Shown here: positions 37,640-50,600 of the stretch, piece by piece
Numbering within the stretch: the stretch's first letter is position 1
Layout of the letters: each line of letters starts with the position of its first letter
NCBI GenBank assembly: GCA_947044365.1
Contig: OX345651.1
Location: forward strand, 1,028,926 to 1,092,925
Source of the DNA: Petrosia ficiformis
Lineage: Eukaryota; Porifera; Demospongiae; Haplosclerida; Petrosiidae
Length of the DNA: 64,000 bases
Reading direction: 5' to 3'
Program-made: the position numbers and the translations under genes
The notes under the pieces: model-generated
Databases searched by the model: none
Told to the model about the DNA's origin: nothing
Seen by the model: the letters and a program-made list of their open reading frames with translations, nothing else

Positions 37640-39200
37640 ACTACAATGTAATTTTTAGCAAAAACAGTATATGAGATGTTTGATACTGAATTGATTTATT
37701 GTTAGCCACAGTCAGTTAAATTATACGTGTCTGCCAGGTAAAGAGTGGAGTGATGGTAACTACAGTAGCTCTATCATTAAGATAATTATGATGCTAAACT
37801 TTCTTGTGTTGCTGCTGTAACATGATCACAGAAGCTTGCAGAAACAATTTACCATCATACCATTCTCTCCATTGACTCTCAACTCAAAGTAATCAGTTTG
37901 CTATGTAAACTGCAAATGTTGCTACACTGTGGAGGAATATTGGGAACTGCACAATTCATATATATATATATATAATTATATAATTATGTGCTACCCAGAT
38001 CTTTCCTCTCTATGCAAAAGGCAGACTACCGGTATAATTAATGGTCACCACAAACAATTACATTAAGTCTATTTTTAATTGTGTGTACTAAATTTAGCGA
38101 TTTTTGCAAAGAACTTACTAATCGCTAAAATTACTACACAGCAAAATATAAATTTTGTGATTATTCTTAAGGTATACAGATACTCTTTTCTATACAATTA
38201 CTGTTGTACATGTAATAAGATACTACGTTACATGCAGGTAACTTCACCTCTTTGGAAACTGAATCAACTCTGAGTCAGTGAAAATCTTCTAACTTCCAAT
38301 CTGTGAGAATATACAATATTAATATTAATGAGAATTTGCTTTTAACAATTATATACCTACTGTCCTTCGAAGATCAAACTTCGTCCAGTTCTCGGAATCG
38401 CCTCCAATGAAATGTACGTCAGGCCCACCTCCTCTTAACATCCCGCTCGCGCTCAAAAAAAAAAAAAAAAAGAAGGAGGGGCTAGGCCTAGCCACATGTT
38501 GCAGGGCCTGCACTCCCTGCAGGCTTGGTACAGTAACTTGTGAGGAAAATGGATACATTTATCCAGATCCCACGTCAACATTGATGAAGGAGAGACAAGA
38601 TAACAGCCAGAGGAGTAAAGCTTTGTAGTGAATGAGGAACGGGTAGAAGCCATTGTAAGAGAAGAGGAATACGGTGAAGCAAAAGAGAAAGATGATGACC
38701 AACAGCTGGAACTACAGGATGAGTCAGAGAAAGAAACAATTGAGATTCAAACAGAACCAAAATTAATGATACAGTCACTTCTGATAATTTGTTATAATTA
38801 TAACTCAAAAGAGATGATTATACAAGATAACTCTCAGATTCAAGATGAGGATGATCAAAGTCACTCACCTCCATTACATTCACAAATCAACAAAGAGAAT
38901 ACTCCTGATTATTTAGAAGTTGAACGGCAGATGATCAAGTAGTAGTAAATCTTAAAAGATTACTGCTAATCGTTGAAATATTAAGGGAAACCACGAAGTA
39001 GTGACAAGGTAAATTATGTATATATAATAAATTATTATTGTGATTATAATTATAATTTAGATTATAACTGTAGCTTTATTCTTTTAGATTAGATTTGAAT
39101 GAAAGAATGTAGATTGTTACTTGGATATGATACATTGAATCATAATAACCATAGTAACCATAGTAACCATAGTAACCCATACATGTAAATGAAACACGTA
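37640..39200 (+). pseudogene. acidic-repeat ORF, copy S2, truncated
   Basis: 37640-38560 matches the 5' region of copy S1. The frame 38628-38942 encodes NEERVEAIVREEEYGE, then QQLELQDESEKE, then DNSQIQDEDDQSHSPP and INKENTPDYL, ending at a stop before the Ser/Lys-rich tail. It has a single acidic unit where S1 has two and a half. It is the only copy whose frame crosses the GATGAT region unbroken, but it stops at 38940. After 39200 the match to the TBC tail ends; exons 9 and 10 are absent. A (A)17 run at 38457 is probably a slippage site. Confidence 0.6.
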
Positions 39201-39239
39201 GATCCATAGTGATTACACACTCATAATTTAGTGCACGTA

Positions 39240-41056
39240 CTTATTCCACTAAATGTGAATAGACTAATTCTTCTTTGTGGCTTTGCTGTTCATAACACAG
39301 CTATTATTACTATTCAATTACGAGCACCATCGAGACGGGACCCCTACACAGTTGGGAGTGCATTCCTAGCGTTACAAAGCACTCCAAATGTTCGTAATTG
39401 GTGTCGGATAAAAACGTTGATGGTTTTTCAGTTACCTTTGCCCTAAATATAGAGCAGGGGGGATGGGATTTTAAAGGGTGTGTCCCCCCTTAATGGAGGT
39501 TCAAAAGGTGCTCAGCCCCCTCACCACCCACACAATCTGGTGTGTAGCTGAGACATTTCTGTTGCTGTTAAACCCGATATCATGGGTGTAGCTGGTGCCA
39601 ACATGCAATTTGAATTAGTTTTATGAAGCACTTGGGGACTTTCAAGTCCTGATAAGCAAGTTTCTAGAATTAGTACTTCATGTTGGAAAATGAGCCAAGT
39701 TTTGGGTGCAGAAAGTGAATGTTGGTCAAGATATCAATAGCTGAGATGCCAGTGTTAGAAATGGGAAGAACTTTGAAAAACAAGCTCTAAGGGTTAAGAT
39801 ATTAAATTTTGGTATTGAAGTATTACTGAAACTAGTACCAATGAAGAAATGCATGTGTTATTGATTTAATAATTTAACAAACCGCTTCCATCCATATACC
39901 TCTATTATACATAAGTACTTACACAGTTACACTGCTGCAAAGCAAGATACAAAGTTGCTGTACACCTTGTTTGCTTTTTTGGTTTACATGCATATATGTT
40001 AATCACTTTTATTTTTGTATAAAGATTTATTCTTGTTTTTGCGAACTTTCATTATATTGTAAGTCAAAGTATATATTATAGCATTAAAGTACAATTTATT
40101 GGAAGTAAGTATATAGAATGAATGGCAAACAAGGGGTGGGATACAAGCTGCAGCATAGTTTAATAATGATACTAGTATTATGTTACTGATTTCTATTATT
40201 CATGTGTTGTGAAGTGAATGATATTCATGTGTTATGATCTTCTCATATTACAAGTAGTACAAAGTCCATGGATCTGGGAAAGAGGATAAACTGTAACTTG
40301 ATCTTCTAGGCATGTCCAAGTAGCCAAGTACTAACACACTGTACTTTAACTTAGAATGATAAAAATAAATGGGAAGGTATGAGTATATGAGTGCAAGGCT
40401 GACCATGTATGTATCACATATCACACATATACTGCTTTAACAACTTAATTGGCTCAGTTGCAGTTATATATTTAGAGGTGGGATAACAAGATAGTTAACA
40501 TGCGTGCAGGATAGCAACAATCATGTTATGCTATAGCTACATATAGTAGAAAAGACTTAAACTGGTACTGCAACTGAACTTACTGAAACAACTGCATTGT
40601 AGAGAATTCATCCACATCCACATCCTTTGATGTACCATCTCCCCACATGGCACCATTATATTTGCTAAAAAGACAGTCAGTAAGTGGAGGCACATTATAA
40701 CTAAACTGCACAGAGACTGTGTTTGTTTTAGCTATAGTTTACAATATTACAAATGTCACTCAACATATGGTTTGCTTCAGATGTAGTTATATAATTATAA
40801 TTGAGCTTATGTACTGCATGGAGTGTAGTAAAATAACGTTAACAGTACAGTACCAGTACTATGTTGCTTTGAGTTTCTTTCAAATTATGGCTAGTCACAG
40901 GAACGCAGCCAATGGGTACAGTATATATGTTTGTAACATAGGTGTGGTCTAACCATAGTGTAGTCAGGGTTAAAATTTGGTGTTAATTTGTAGCCACACC
41001 CATTAATTAAAGTGGCTGCGTTCCTATGACTAAGCTCTCTCTGTTTCTTTTATGAC
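39240..41056. repeat. segmental duplication, first copy (partner 43430-44949)
   Basis: Matches 43430-44949 in the same order, for example 'gacccctacacagttgggag' at 39349 and 43527, and 'aagtccatggatctgggaaa' at 40262 and 44462. Indels account for the length difference. No coding frame is conserved between the copies, so it is probably non-coding. Confidence 0.82.
40892..41032. mobile_element. palindromic MITE, TA target duplication
   Basis: A 141-bp element with ends tagtcacaggaacgcagcc and ggctgcgttcctatgacta, an almost perfect 19-bp inverted repeat, with TA at the boundaries. It is followed directly by the acceptor of the acidic exon. The duplicate at 44784-44921 carries it at the same place. 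Confidence 0.85.
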
Positions 41057-42676
41057 ACAGGAAGATGTACCAGAAAGGAACGAATGAGATTCAGACAGAA
41101 CCAAGTGACATAGTCACTTTTAATAATTTACTAGCTGAAAAGTCAAAAGAGATGATCATACAAGATAACTCTCAGAAAGCGAAGATGATGATGATCAAAG
41201 TTACTCACCTCCATTACAGCTACAAATCAACAAAGAGAATACTCCTGATTATTTAGAAGATGAGATGATCAAGACTACACCTAGTAGTACTTTTTCTAAA
41301 AGGATTACTCCCAATAGTCGAGATAGTAGAGGGAAACGACGAAGTAGTGATAAGGTAAATTATGTATTTATTATTATTATTATGATTATTAAATTATAAT
41401 TTAGATTATAATTGTAGCTTTATCTTTAGATTAGGTTTGAATGGAAGAGTGTAGATTGTTAACCACTCTACAGCATGATTTGTCAAGTGTTACTGATACA
41501 GTGAGTCATAGTAACCATAGTGATAGTAACCATAGTAACCTAATACTTGTTATACTTGAAGTATGTAGATCCACAAGGATTCTATGCCCATACTTTGGTA
41601 CATGTACATATTCTGACTTGAATTTTCAGCACAGTAGTGCTACATGTACAGTACACTACTTTACTAGTACATGTACATGTACATTGCATATAAACTATAC
41701 ACGTAATGAAGTCTACAACTAAAGTTTACTAAGCTACCATTTTCAATTTGATGTTTTAAAAGATGGTTGGTAAGTCTATTATCAGTATAGTTTATATTTC
41801 AGTTCACCTGGTTGTTTGTTCACTGAATCAAATCTAAATTGAAATTAAGTATATTATAATGTCTTTTGTTAGGCTCCCTTCCAAATGACTTTGAGAATAT
41901 GGGATGCCTTTCTGTTTGAAGGAGAAGCTATTCTTGTGTCTATGTCACTGGTTTATTAAAGATTCATAGGAGTAAGTCACACATTACAATATACCTTAAG
42001 ACTACTTTTAATTGGGTGTAGTAATATTTAGTGATTTTAGCAACTAACGTAATGATCACTGAAGTTAGTACAAGCTAAACAATATAATTATTTTATTAGG
42101 CATTTTAGGTATGGCCCAAAAATGAACTAAAATTAATGGTGCTAAATTCAAGGATTTAAAAATCACTAAATTTAGTGGATGCATTTAATAGTAAGCTTAA
42201 GATATCACCTGTCACATCTACTAAAGAAAAGTAATTAAGTAAAGCTGGATTGAGGGGCCTTTTAGTATATATTCGAATATCATATGTTCCTTAAATCAAA
42301 AAATTGGTACGGGTTCACCTACTTGAAATTTATTAGAGTAGAAGTAGGCAAACTGGTACTATCAAATATGCTTGTTTCTGGTGAAATATTAATTATTAGC
42401 TCACTGTTTAGTTCTATTTGACAATTAGAAATGTTTATAATACCAAATTTGAAATTAATATCTGAATATTAGAATGTAGTGTGAATGGACCCATGGGTTA
42501 TAACTGAAACAGCCTGTAGTTAGACCTTTGTAGTGTTGCTGTTCATATTGTAGCTATTATTCTCAATTCATTATCTATTTGCTTTTCTACTTGAAGGACA
42601 ACTGGTTAGAATGAGAGAAGATGAGATAAGATTATTCCTTCAAGAATTAAACAGAAGATATTTTGTGAAACTGTGA
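41057..42676 (+). pseudogene. acidic ORF and TBC tail, copy S3, broken
   Basis: The acidic exon 41057-41354 starts after the acceptor gacacag and ends at the same donor as S1. Its frame shifts in the GATGATGATGAT region, and a later frame carries the Ser/Lys-rich tail. TBC exon 9 (about 41873-41971) has lost one base (ggtttatta for ggtattatta). Exon 10 diverges after NRRYF and stops at 42676, lacking the last 80 or so residues. It is non-functional as a TBC tail. Confidence 0.75.
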
Positions 42677-43430
42677 AAGAGTGAGTAGCTTCTATCAACT
42701 GACTCAATTTAAATCTATTTTAAATACAAAAAGCACATGAAAAATACATGTATTTTGTCTATAATATAGTCTAACATTTTAGTCTCTGCTTTATCTTAAA
42801 AAAGAAAGAAAGGTCTTCAATGAATCCTGTGAAATATTCAACAAAGAAATGTCCTCAGAAAAATTACACGTGTGTGAATCACTTGCACAGCACATAACTT
42901 GAAATAGGTGGAGCTAGAAAGTAACTTTCTTGGTAAGAATGCTTGGAGCCAGTGCTCGATGTTGTAGCCAGCACTACTTCAATTGTGTTTGATTTGATGC
43001 AGAGCTTTCCTAGCGATAGTCATGATACAGTAGCATTTATGTTTAGATGTGTGTGGTTGTCCCCAGGAGTCATCTCAAGTCTGGAAACAGTAACTGTGAG
43101 TGATATAAATTGTCATAACTTTATAACTGAAAGGTTTTAGCAAAATCCTCTTGTTATGTTTGTTCCTTGTATAATTTTAAGTCAGCCAGTAGTTCATACA
43201 CACTAATGTTCATAGTTTTACAAGAAATTTTAACTAAAAATAGTACAAATAGCTATATAAAGACCTGTAGTTAGGAGCACTTTGGAGAATTTTTCACTAT
43301 GGCAGATGAATTCATTTTCCCACCAATATTTACATAGACTGTATATATATTAACTTGGTACCCCCTGGCCTATCCAACAAAGTAACTTAGTGGTCCCCGT
43401 TCCTGTCATCATTAATTTCCTATGCTTCAT
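42677..43430. other. non-coding stretch after copy S3
   Basis: No gene is supported; the 65-codon frame at 42943 lacks family features and splice context. The part 43260-43440 matches the flank seen at 27460-28030 and 61000-61330. Confidence 0.55.
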
Positions 43431-44949
43431 TTTACAGTAGACGCAGGTATGTAATCATCTCTATTGGCCAACCCCTATGTCACATTAATCCATAGAGAAC
43501 TGATGTCACATATATATGTGACATTTGACCCCTACACAGTTGGGAGTGCGTTTCTAGCGTTACAAAGCATTCCAAATGTTTGTAATTGGTGTCAGGGAGA
43601 AACCCATGAAAATGGCTTAAAAAGTTAATTTTTTGGTTGCCTTTGGTCTAAATATAGAGCACTGGGGGAATTTTAAAGGGTGTGTCCCCCCCTTAATGGA
43701 GGTTCAAAAGATGCGCGGCGCCCTCACCACCTACATAATCTTGTGGGTAGCTGAGACATTTCTGTTGCTATTAAACCCGATGTTGTGTGTGTAGCTGGTG
43801 CCAATGAATTAGTTTTATTAAGTACTTGGGGACTTTCAAGTCCTAATAAGCAAGTTTCTAGAAGTAGTACTCCATATTGGAAAACGAGTTGAGTTTTGAG
43901 TACAGAAAGTGAATGTTGGCCAATTTGAAAAACAAGCTCTAAGGGTTAAGATATTAAATTTGGTATTGAAATATTACTAAAACTAGTACCAATGAAGAAA
44001 TGCATGCGTTATTGATTGAACAATTTAACAAACCACTTCCATGCATGTAACACTATTATACATAAGTACTTACACTGCTGCAAAGAAAGATACAAAGTTG
44101 CTGTACACCTTGTTTGCTTTTTTGGTTTACATACGTATGTTAATCACTTTCATTTTTGTATAAAGATTAAGTTTTTATTCTTGTTTTCGCGAGCTTTCAT
44201 TATATTGTATGTCAAAATATATATGATAGCATTAAAGTGCAAATTATTGGAAGTATATATATGAAACAAATGGCTAACAAAGGGTGGCATGCAAGCTGCA
44301 AAACAGTATAATAATGATACTAGTATTATGTTACTGATTTCTATTATTCACGTGTTGTGCAGTGAATAAAAAAAATGATATTCATATGTAATGATATTCT
44401 CTGTGTTGTGAAGTGAATAATATTCATGTGTTATGATCTTCTCATATTACAAGTAGTACAAAGTCCATGGATCTGGGAAAGAGGATAAACTGTAACTTGA
44501 TCTTCTAGGCATGTCCAAGTAGCCAAGTACTAACACACTGTACTTTAACTTAGAATGATAAAAATAAATGGGAAGGTATGAGTATATGAGTGCAAGGCTG
44601 ACCATGTATGTATCACATATCACACATATACTGCTTTAACAACTTAATTGGCTCAGTTGCAGTTATATATTTAGAGGTGGGATAACAAGATAGTTAACAT
44701 GCATGCAGGATGGAATACAATAAAATAACGTTAACAGTACAGTACCAGTACTATGTTGCTTTGAGTTTCTTTCAAATAATGGCTAGTCATAGGAACGCAG
44801 CCAATGGGTACAGTATATGTCGTAACATAGGTGTGGCCTAACCATAGTGTCATTAGAGTTGAAATCTGATGTTATTTTGTAGCCACACCCATTAATTAAA
44901 GTGGCTGCGTTCCTGTGACTAAGCTCTCTTTGTTTCTTTTATGATACAG
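43430..44949. repeat. segmental duplication, second copy (partner 39240-41056)
   Basis: Second copy of the tandem duplication, including the palindromic MITE at 44784-44921 (ends tagtcataggaacgcagcc and ggctgcgttcctgtgacta). With the following S3/S4 modules it makes a direct repeat of roughly 4 kb. Confidence 0.82.
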
Positions 44950-46798
44950 GAAGATGTACCAGAAAGGAACGAAAGAGATTCAAACAGAACCAAGTGACAT
45001 AGTCACTTCTGATAATTTGCTAACAAAAGACAAAATGATCATACAAGATAACTCTCAGATTCAAGAAGATCATTGGAGATGATGATGATCAAAGTTACTC
45101 ACCTCTATTGCAGTTACAAATCAACAAAGAGAATACTCCTGATTATCTAGAAGATGAGATGATCAAGACTACACCTAGTAGTACTTTTTCTAAAAGGATT
45201 ACTCCCAATAGTCGAGATAGTAGAGGGAAACGACGAAGTAGTGATAAGGTAAATTATGTATTTATTATTATTATTATGATTATTAAATTATAATTTAGAT
45301 TATAATTGTAGCTTTATCTTTAGATTAGGTTTGAATGGAAGAGTAGATTGTTAACCACTCTACAGCATGATTTGTCAAGTGTTACTGATACAGTGAGTCA
45401 TAGTAACCATAGTGATAGTAACCATAGTAACCTAATACTTGTTATACTTGAAGTATGTAGATCCACAAGGATTCTATGCCCATACTTTAGTACATGTACA
45501 TATTCTGACTTGAATTTTCAGCACAGTAGTGCTACATGTACAGTGCACTACTTTACTAGTACATGTACATGTACATTGCATATAAACTATACACGTAATG
45601 AAGTCTACAACTAAAGTTTATTAAGCTACCATTTTCAATTTGGTATTTTAAAAGATGGTTGGTAAGTCTATTATCAGTATAGTTTATATTTCAGTTCACC
45701 TGGTTGTTTGTTCACTGAATCAACACTATACTGTCTTTTGTTAGGTTTACTTCCAAATGGCTTTGAGAATATGGGATGCCTTTCTGTTTGAAGGAGAAGC
45801 TATTCTTGTGGCTATGTCACTGGTATTATTAAAGATTCATAGAAGTAAGTCACACATTACAATATACCTTAAGACTACTTTTAATTGTGTGTACTAATTT
45901 TTAGTAACTAACGTAATGATCACTGAAGTTAGTACACGCTAAACAATATAATTATTTTGTGATCATTTTATTAGGCATTTTAGGTATGACCCAGCACTAA
46001 AATTAATAGTGCTAAATTCGAGCATTTGAAATCACTAAATTTAGTGGATGCAATTAATAGTAGGCTTAAGATATTATCTGTCACATCTACTAAAGAAAAG
46101 TAAGTAAAGCTGGATTGAGGGGCCTTTTAGTATATACTCAAATATCATGTTCCTTAAATCAAAAAATTGGTATGGGTTCACCTACTCGAAATTTATTAGA
46201 GTAGGAAAAAATGAAGTAGGCGAACCTGTACTATCCCAAATCAAATATTCTTGTTTCTGGTGAAATATTAATTATTAGCTCACTGTTTAGTTCTATTTGA
46301 CTACTAGAAATGTTTATAATTTTGAAATTAATATCTGAATATTACGATGTAGTGTGAATGGATCCGTGTGTTATAACTGAAACAGCCTGTAGTTAGACAC
46401 TTCTTTGTATATATTGTTGCTGTTCATATCGTAGCATTACTATTACAACTATTCATTATCTATTTACTTTTCTACTTGAAGGACAACTGGTTAGAATGAG
46501 AGAAGATGAGATAAGAATGTTCCTTCAAAGATTAAACAGAAGACATTTTGATGATGATGTCATTATTACAGAATTGGAATCCATGCATTCCGAGCTAGTA
46601 AAATCCCATCTTGCCATGCCCCCATTGATAGTGGAACTACAAGATATATCACAACTAAATTGTGAAGCACTAGAAAGGGTGCGTTCCAACCCTCTTTCCC
46701 CAGATGCCTCTATTCCAACACACAGCGATATCCATGTACTCTCAAATGGTCTAACCCCTTATAATAATGGTCATCATGCTATTGGTCCAGTCAGATAA
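44950..46798 (+). pseudogene. acidic ORF and TBC tail, copy S4
   Basis: The acidic exon 44950-45249 is frameshifted at the same GATGAT site (a stop follows EDHWR). TBC exon 9 (45745-45844) and exon 10 (46482-46798) keep open frames and splice sites. Exon 10 differs from the parent at about seven residues (for example MFLQRLNRR for IFLQELNRR), so this is the most diverged intact tail. The catalytic half of the domain is absent. Confidence 0.7.
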
Positions 46799-47607
46799 CT
46801 TTAATATCACCATAGCAATATAATTAATAACTAGCTATTGACCAGACCTCAACAGTGTATTGTATAATTAATTAATTTTTTGTTTACCAGTTTTATTATT
46901 AAATAAACAAATTTGTTTATTATTATTATTCATTGTGTATTGTTGGTTTTTTAATATCACAATTAGTAATTAATTATATATTCTTGTTGTATATTATTAT
47001 TGATATTATTAATAATGTATTTCAGATTTCTTTTTCAGTTTTGTATTATAAAGTGCTTCAATGTTTCAAGTTCTGTTAAATTGTTGTTTTAACTATTATA
47101 CAATTCACTTGATCATGAATAGGAGTTTGAACACAGGTTTGTGCATGTGCAGTGCGTAAAATTTTGGGAGTTTCTTCGTAGCAGTCACTGGAAACAAAAC
47201 CACAACCATCCATTATTTATAGTAACCAAACAACATAAATATAATGATACTGTCTAGAATGTATGATGTAATGCAATGACTCTTACACGAAGAATTAAGG
47301 ACCCAAAAATTGATAAGGACAAGTATATTGATGATTAGTTTCTCATCTGGGGGAGATTTTATGTCATTCACAATATGAACTAATTATTTTGTGTGTTATT
47401 ACAAGTATAATTATAATAAAACAATGGAATTCAAAAACACATTTTGTGATGTCAAAGTTCATAAAGCAACAGCCAAAACCTCTAGACCTAGGACTTGCTT
47501 AAAACAAATAGTGACAAAAAATTAATACTACTCAAAAAGACAATCTTATAAAAAAAAGCTATGTTGTAAAGTTATTATGTTTCTAATGTCAAGATGCAGC
47601 AATTCTG
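46799..47607. other. 3' flanks of copy S4 and of the giant minus-strand gene
   Basis: 46799-47090 matches the TBC 3' flank. 47091-47607 is unique AT-rich sequence downstream of the minus-strand stop at 47608. I see no further gene. Confidence 0.6.
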
Positions 47608-50600
47608 TTACTTCCCTCGGAACCATTTAATTCCTGATTTGACTGCTTTAACTACTCTCCATGATCGTTGACTGTCATTTTCTTCCAAAGGTGCATCCAC
47701 TGTTGGTTGTGTAGTAGTTGGAATTATCTCCTTTGGTAGTAATGGTACAGGTATCTCTTCGCTAGGCTTTACTGATAACATTGTCTTCCACCAGCTCTCT
47801 GCTTCTTCTGCTGAAAGCTCTTGTGGCAGTTGTCCACTAGTTTTCTTGATAAGCTCTGCTCGTGTTCTCACTTCTTCATAGTAAGAAATACGCTCTCTAT
47901 AACCTGCTTTCCTCTCTTGTTTCTCTGATTCAATCAAAAGATCAATGTATTCCACATCAGTCAAGGGGTTTGGTTTTAAGGCAATCTCATCCAAACGTTG
48001 AGTACAGTGATGAGCTTTTTGAATGTTTTGTAGAATCATGTTAAAAATATCTTGTATGTCTTTTTCTATATTTGCAATTATACTCTCTTGTTGTGTTTTG
48101 CCTTCTACTGCTTTGTCATATCTTTCTTTGAGGTCATTATAATGCTTGGTCACAGCTACTTTCTCAATTTCTAAACGATATGGCATGTTACGATGCTGTT
48201 GCCACACACATTTTCCCGGACAATTCTCACAAGTTGTATGTTTATCTTTTCGGTTTTTCATTGCAGCACACCGATACTTCTCACCATCATCTGATATGCG
48301 ACAAGGAAAATGACAAGTGAAGTTGCATTTAAGGCAATTTGTAACATATTGCCCAGTTTGGAGTACAATTTCTTTAATTTGAGCCTCCTCCACTACATAG
48401 GTGAAGTCTTTGTTTGCTTCTATGTTTGCTTTATTATCTTCCAAAATTTTCTTTGTTTGCTTCAGTTCATCAATTTTTGACATGCCAGCCTGTATCTGTT
48501 TTTGGAGGCCAACTATAATGGTTTCTAGTTGTTCTCTCTGAGTGAGCACCTCTTGAGACAATTTTATACTTACAGATTTCGCTTGAGTAAAGTAGTCAAA
48601 GAATTCATTGAAACTCACAGCACCCATGTCCCAGAACATTTCGTCAACTTTTTCGGTGGATGGTGGAGCATAAAGAGCAGAGTTGTTAAATTTAAATTTC
48701 TCTTTGTAAGGAATTTCTGCTTCATCAATAGCTCCAATGACAGGTGGTTTAGCACCATCAGCAAATGTGATCATGATAAAGATATTATCTTTGACATCAT
48801 TACCAAATACAGATAGGACAGAATCAAATATATACCGTTGTGTTGGAGTAAGACGTCCTAAAGTTGCATTTGCAACAAATCCAATACCATCCAAATGATC
48901 AATGCCATTAGGACCAGATGTAGAAAAGAACTCTTTAATTTGACGTGTGATTTCTTGATCTCGTCCAATACCTTCAGTATCACCAAATCCTGGAGTGTCC
49001 ACAACTGTCAACGAATGTGGAAATTTGAAACCATTCTGCTTAGGAAAGGAATAGGCTGTGATCCACTTTGTTACGCTTTTAGTTTCAGATTGGACTACCT
49101 CATTAATGAGTTTAAAACGAAACTCATCTTTCCACTCAACTCCAAATAAATAGTTAATCATACCATTGATCAAAGTTGTCTTACCTGCTCCAGTAGCTCC
49201 AACTACCATAAGCACTTTGTGTGTTTTATGTCGTGATATTTTACCAAACTCATACTTGGCAAGTTTCTGCTCATCTGTTCTAGCTACTTCCTTCATAGGA
49301 ACCTGGTATACAACTGGCGAATCATTGATTCTAGTGCATTGGGACACAATATTTATTGCAAGACGGAATGGTTTAGTGCCAATAACATCACTAGTAACAC
49401 TTTCTGGCCCATCACCAAACTTGGACTTGGCTCTTACCTTGAAGTAGTAACTTTTCTTGGGATTCAATTCATCGACTACAATTTTCTCCTCAGCACCTTC
49501 AGTTTTTCTGGCAATATTCCATGGCCAAAATCGATGTTTGTCATCTGAATAATACGACACTTCATAATATTGAACATTTTCATAGTAATGATCTGGCTTA
49601 GACCACGATAGTGTAATACAGTCATGTTCAGCTGAATCACATTTGGGTTTACCAGGTTGGCTTGGTATCGGAGATCGAGTTTTAATGACATCACTAATGT
49701 CACTATCCTTGCTAACCCCATCTTCACTTTCAGCTTGTACTTTGAAGCGATAGCTTGTATTAGGAGATAATTGACTGACCGTAAAAACTTGTTCAGTACT
49801 TTCGGTTTTTACTTTGATCTGTCTGCCTTCAAACAAATATAAGATAATATAGCTTTGCACGTGATTGATGTAATGTTCTGGTTTTGCCCAAGTTAATGTA
49901 ATTTGGTCGTGCGTTACTTTAATAGCTCTTGGTTGACCTGGTTGGCTTGGTAATGCTGCATCAGTTGAAATAATCTCACTAACTTCACTTTTTTCACTGC
50001 TTCCTGTGTTGTTGTGAGCTTGAAGTCTGAAAATATATGAAGTCTTAGGAAACAAATCAATAATTGTAATATTCTCTTGCTCTCTAGTAACCTGGACTGT
50101 TTTCCATTTATTTAGTGGATCATTTTGGGAATGAAAATCCACTGAATATTTCTCAACATACTTTGCATACTGAGCAGGTTTAGCCCATTGAAGTGTAACA
50201 GATTTCTCTGTAACAGAAAGGCACTTAGGCTGACCTGGTGGACTTGGTATTGGGATTGAGGTCGTGATTGTACTACTGTCAATACTCTTTTCACTTAACC
50301 CATCTTCACATTCAGCCTCTACTGCAAAACAGTATCTTGAATTAGGTGTCAATCCTACGATTACTATTCCTTCTTCTGTGGTACTTTCCTGATAATACTG
50401 CCATGGCTTATCAGGTACATCGAGAGAACAGTAACGTACAATATAGCCTTTGATGACTTCAGTGTACTTATGTGGCTTGGTCCATCGCAATCGAACACTA
50501 TCATGACTAATATTGTCAACAATAGGCTGTCCTGGAGGACTAGAAACAATTGCAATTGTCATGGCTATGTATTCTGTGCTTTCATCACCAAACTGACAAT

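Noticed and set aside
42943..43140. 65-codon plus-strand frame
   Set aside because: Short, with no family features, and not conserved in the duplicated segments.
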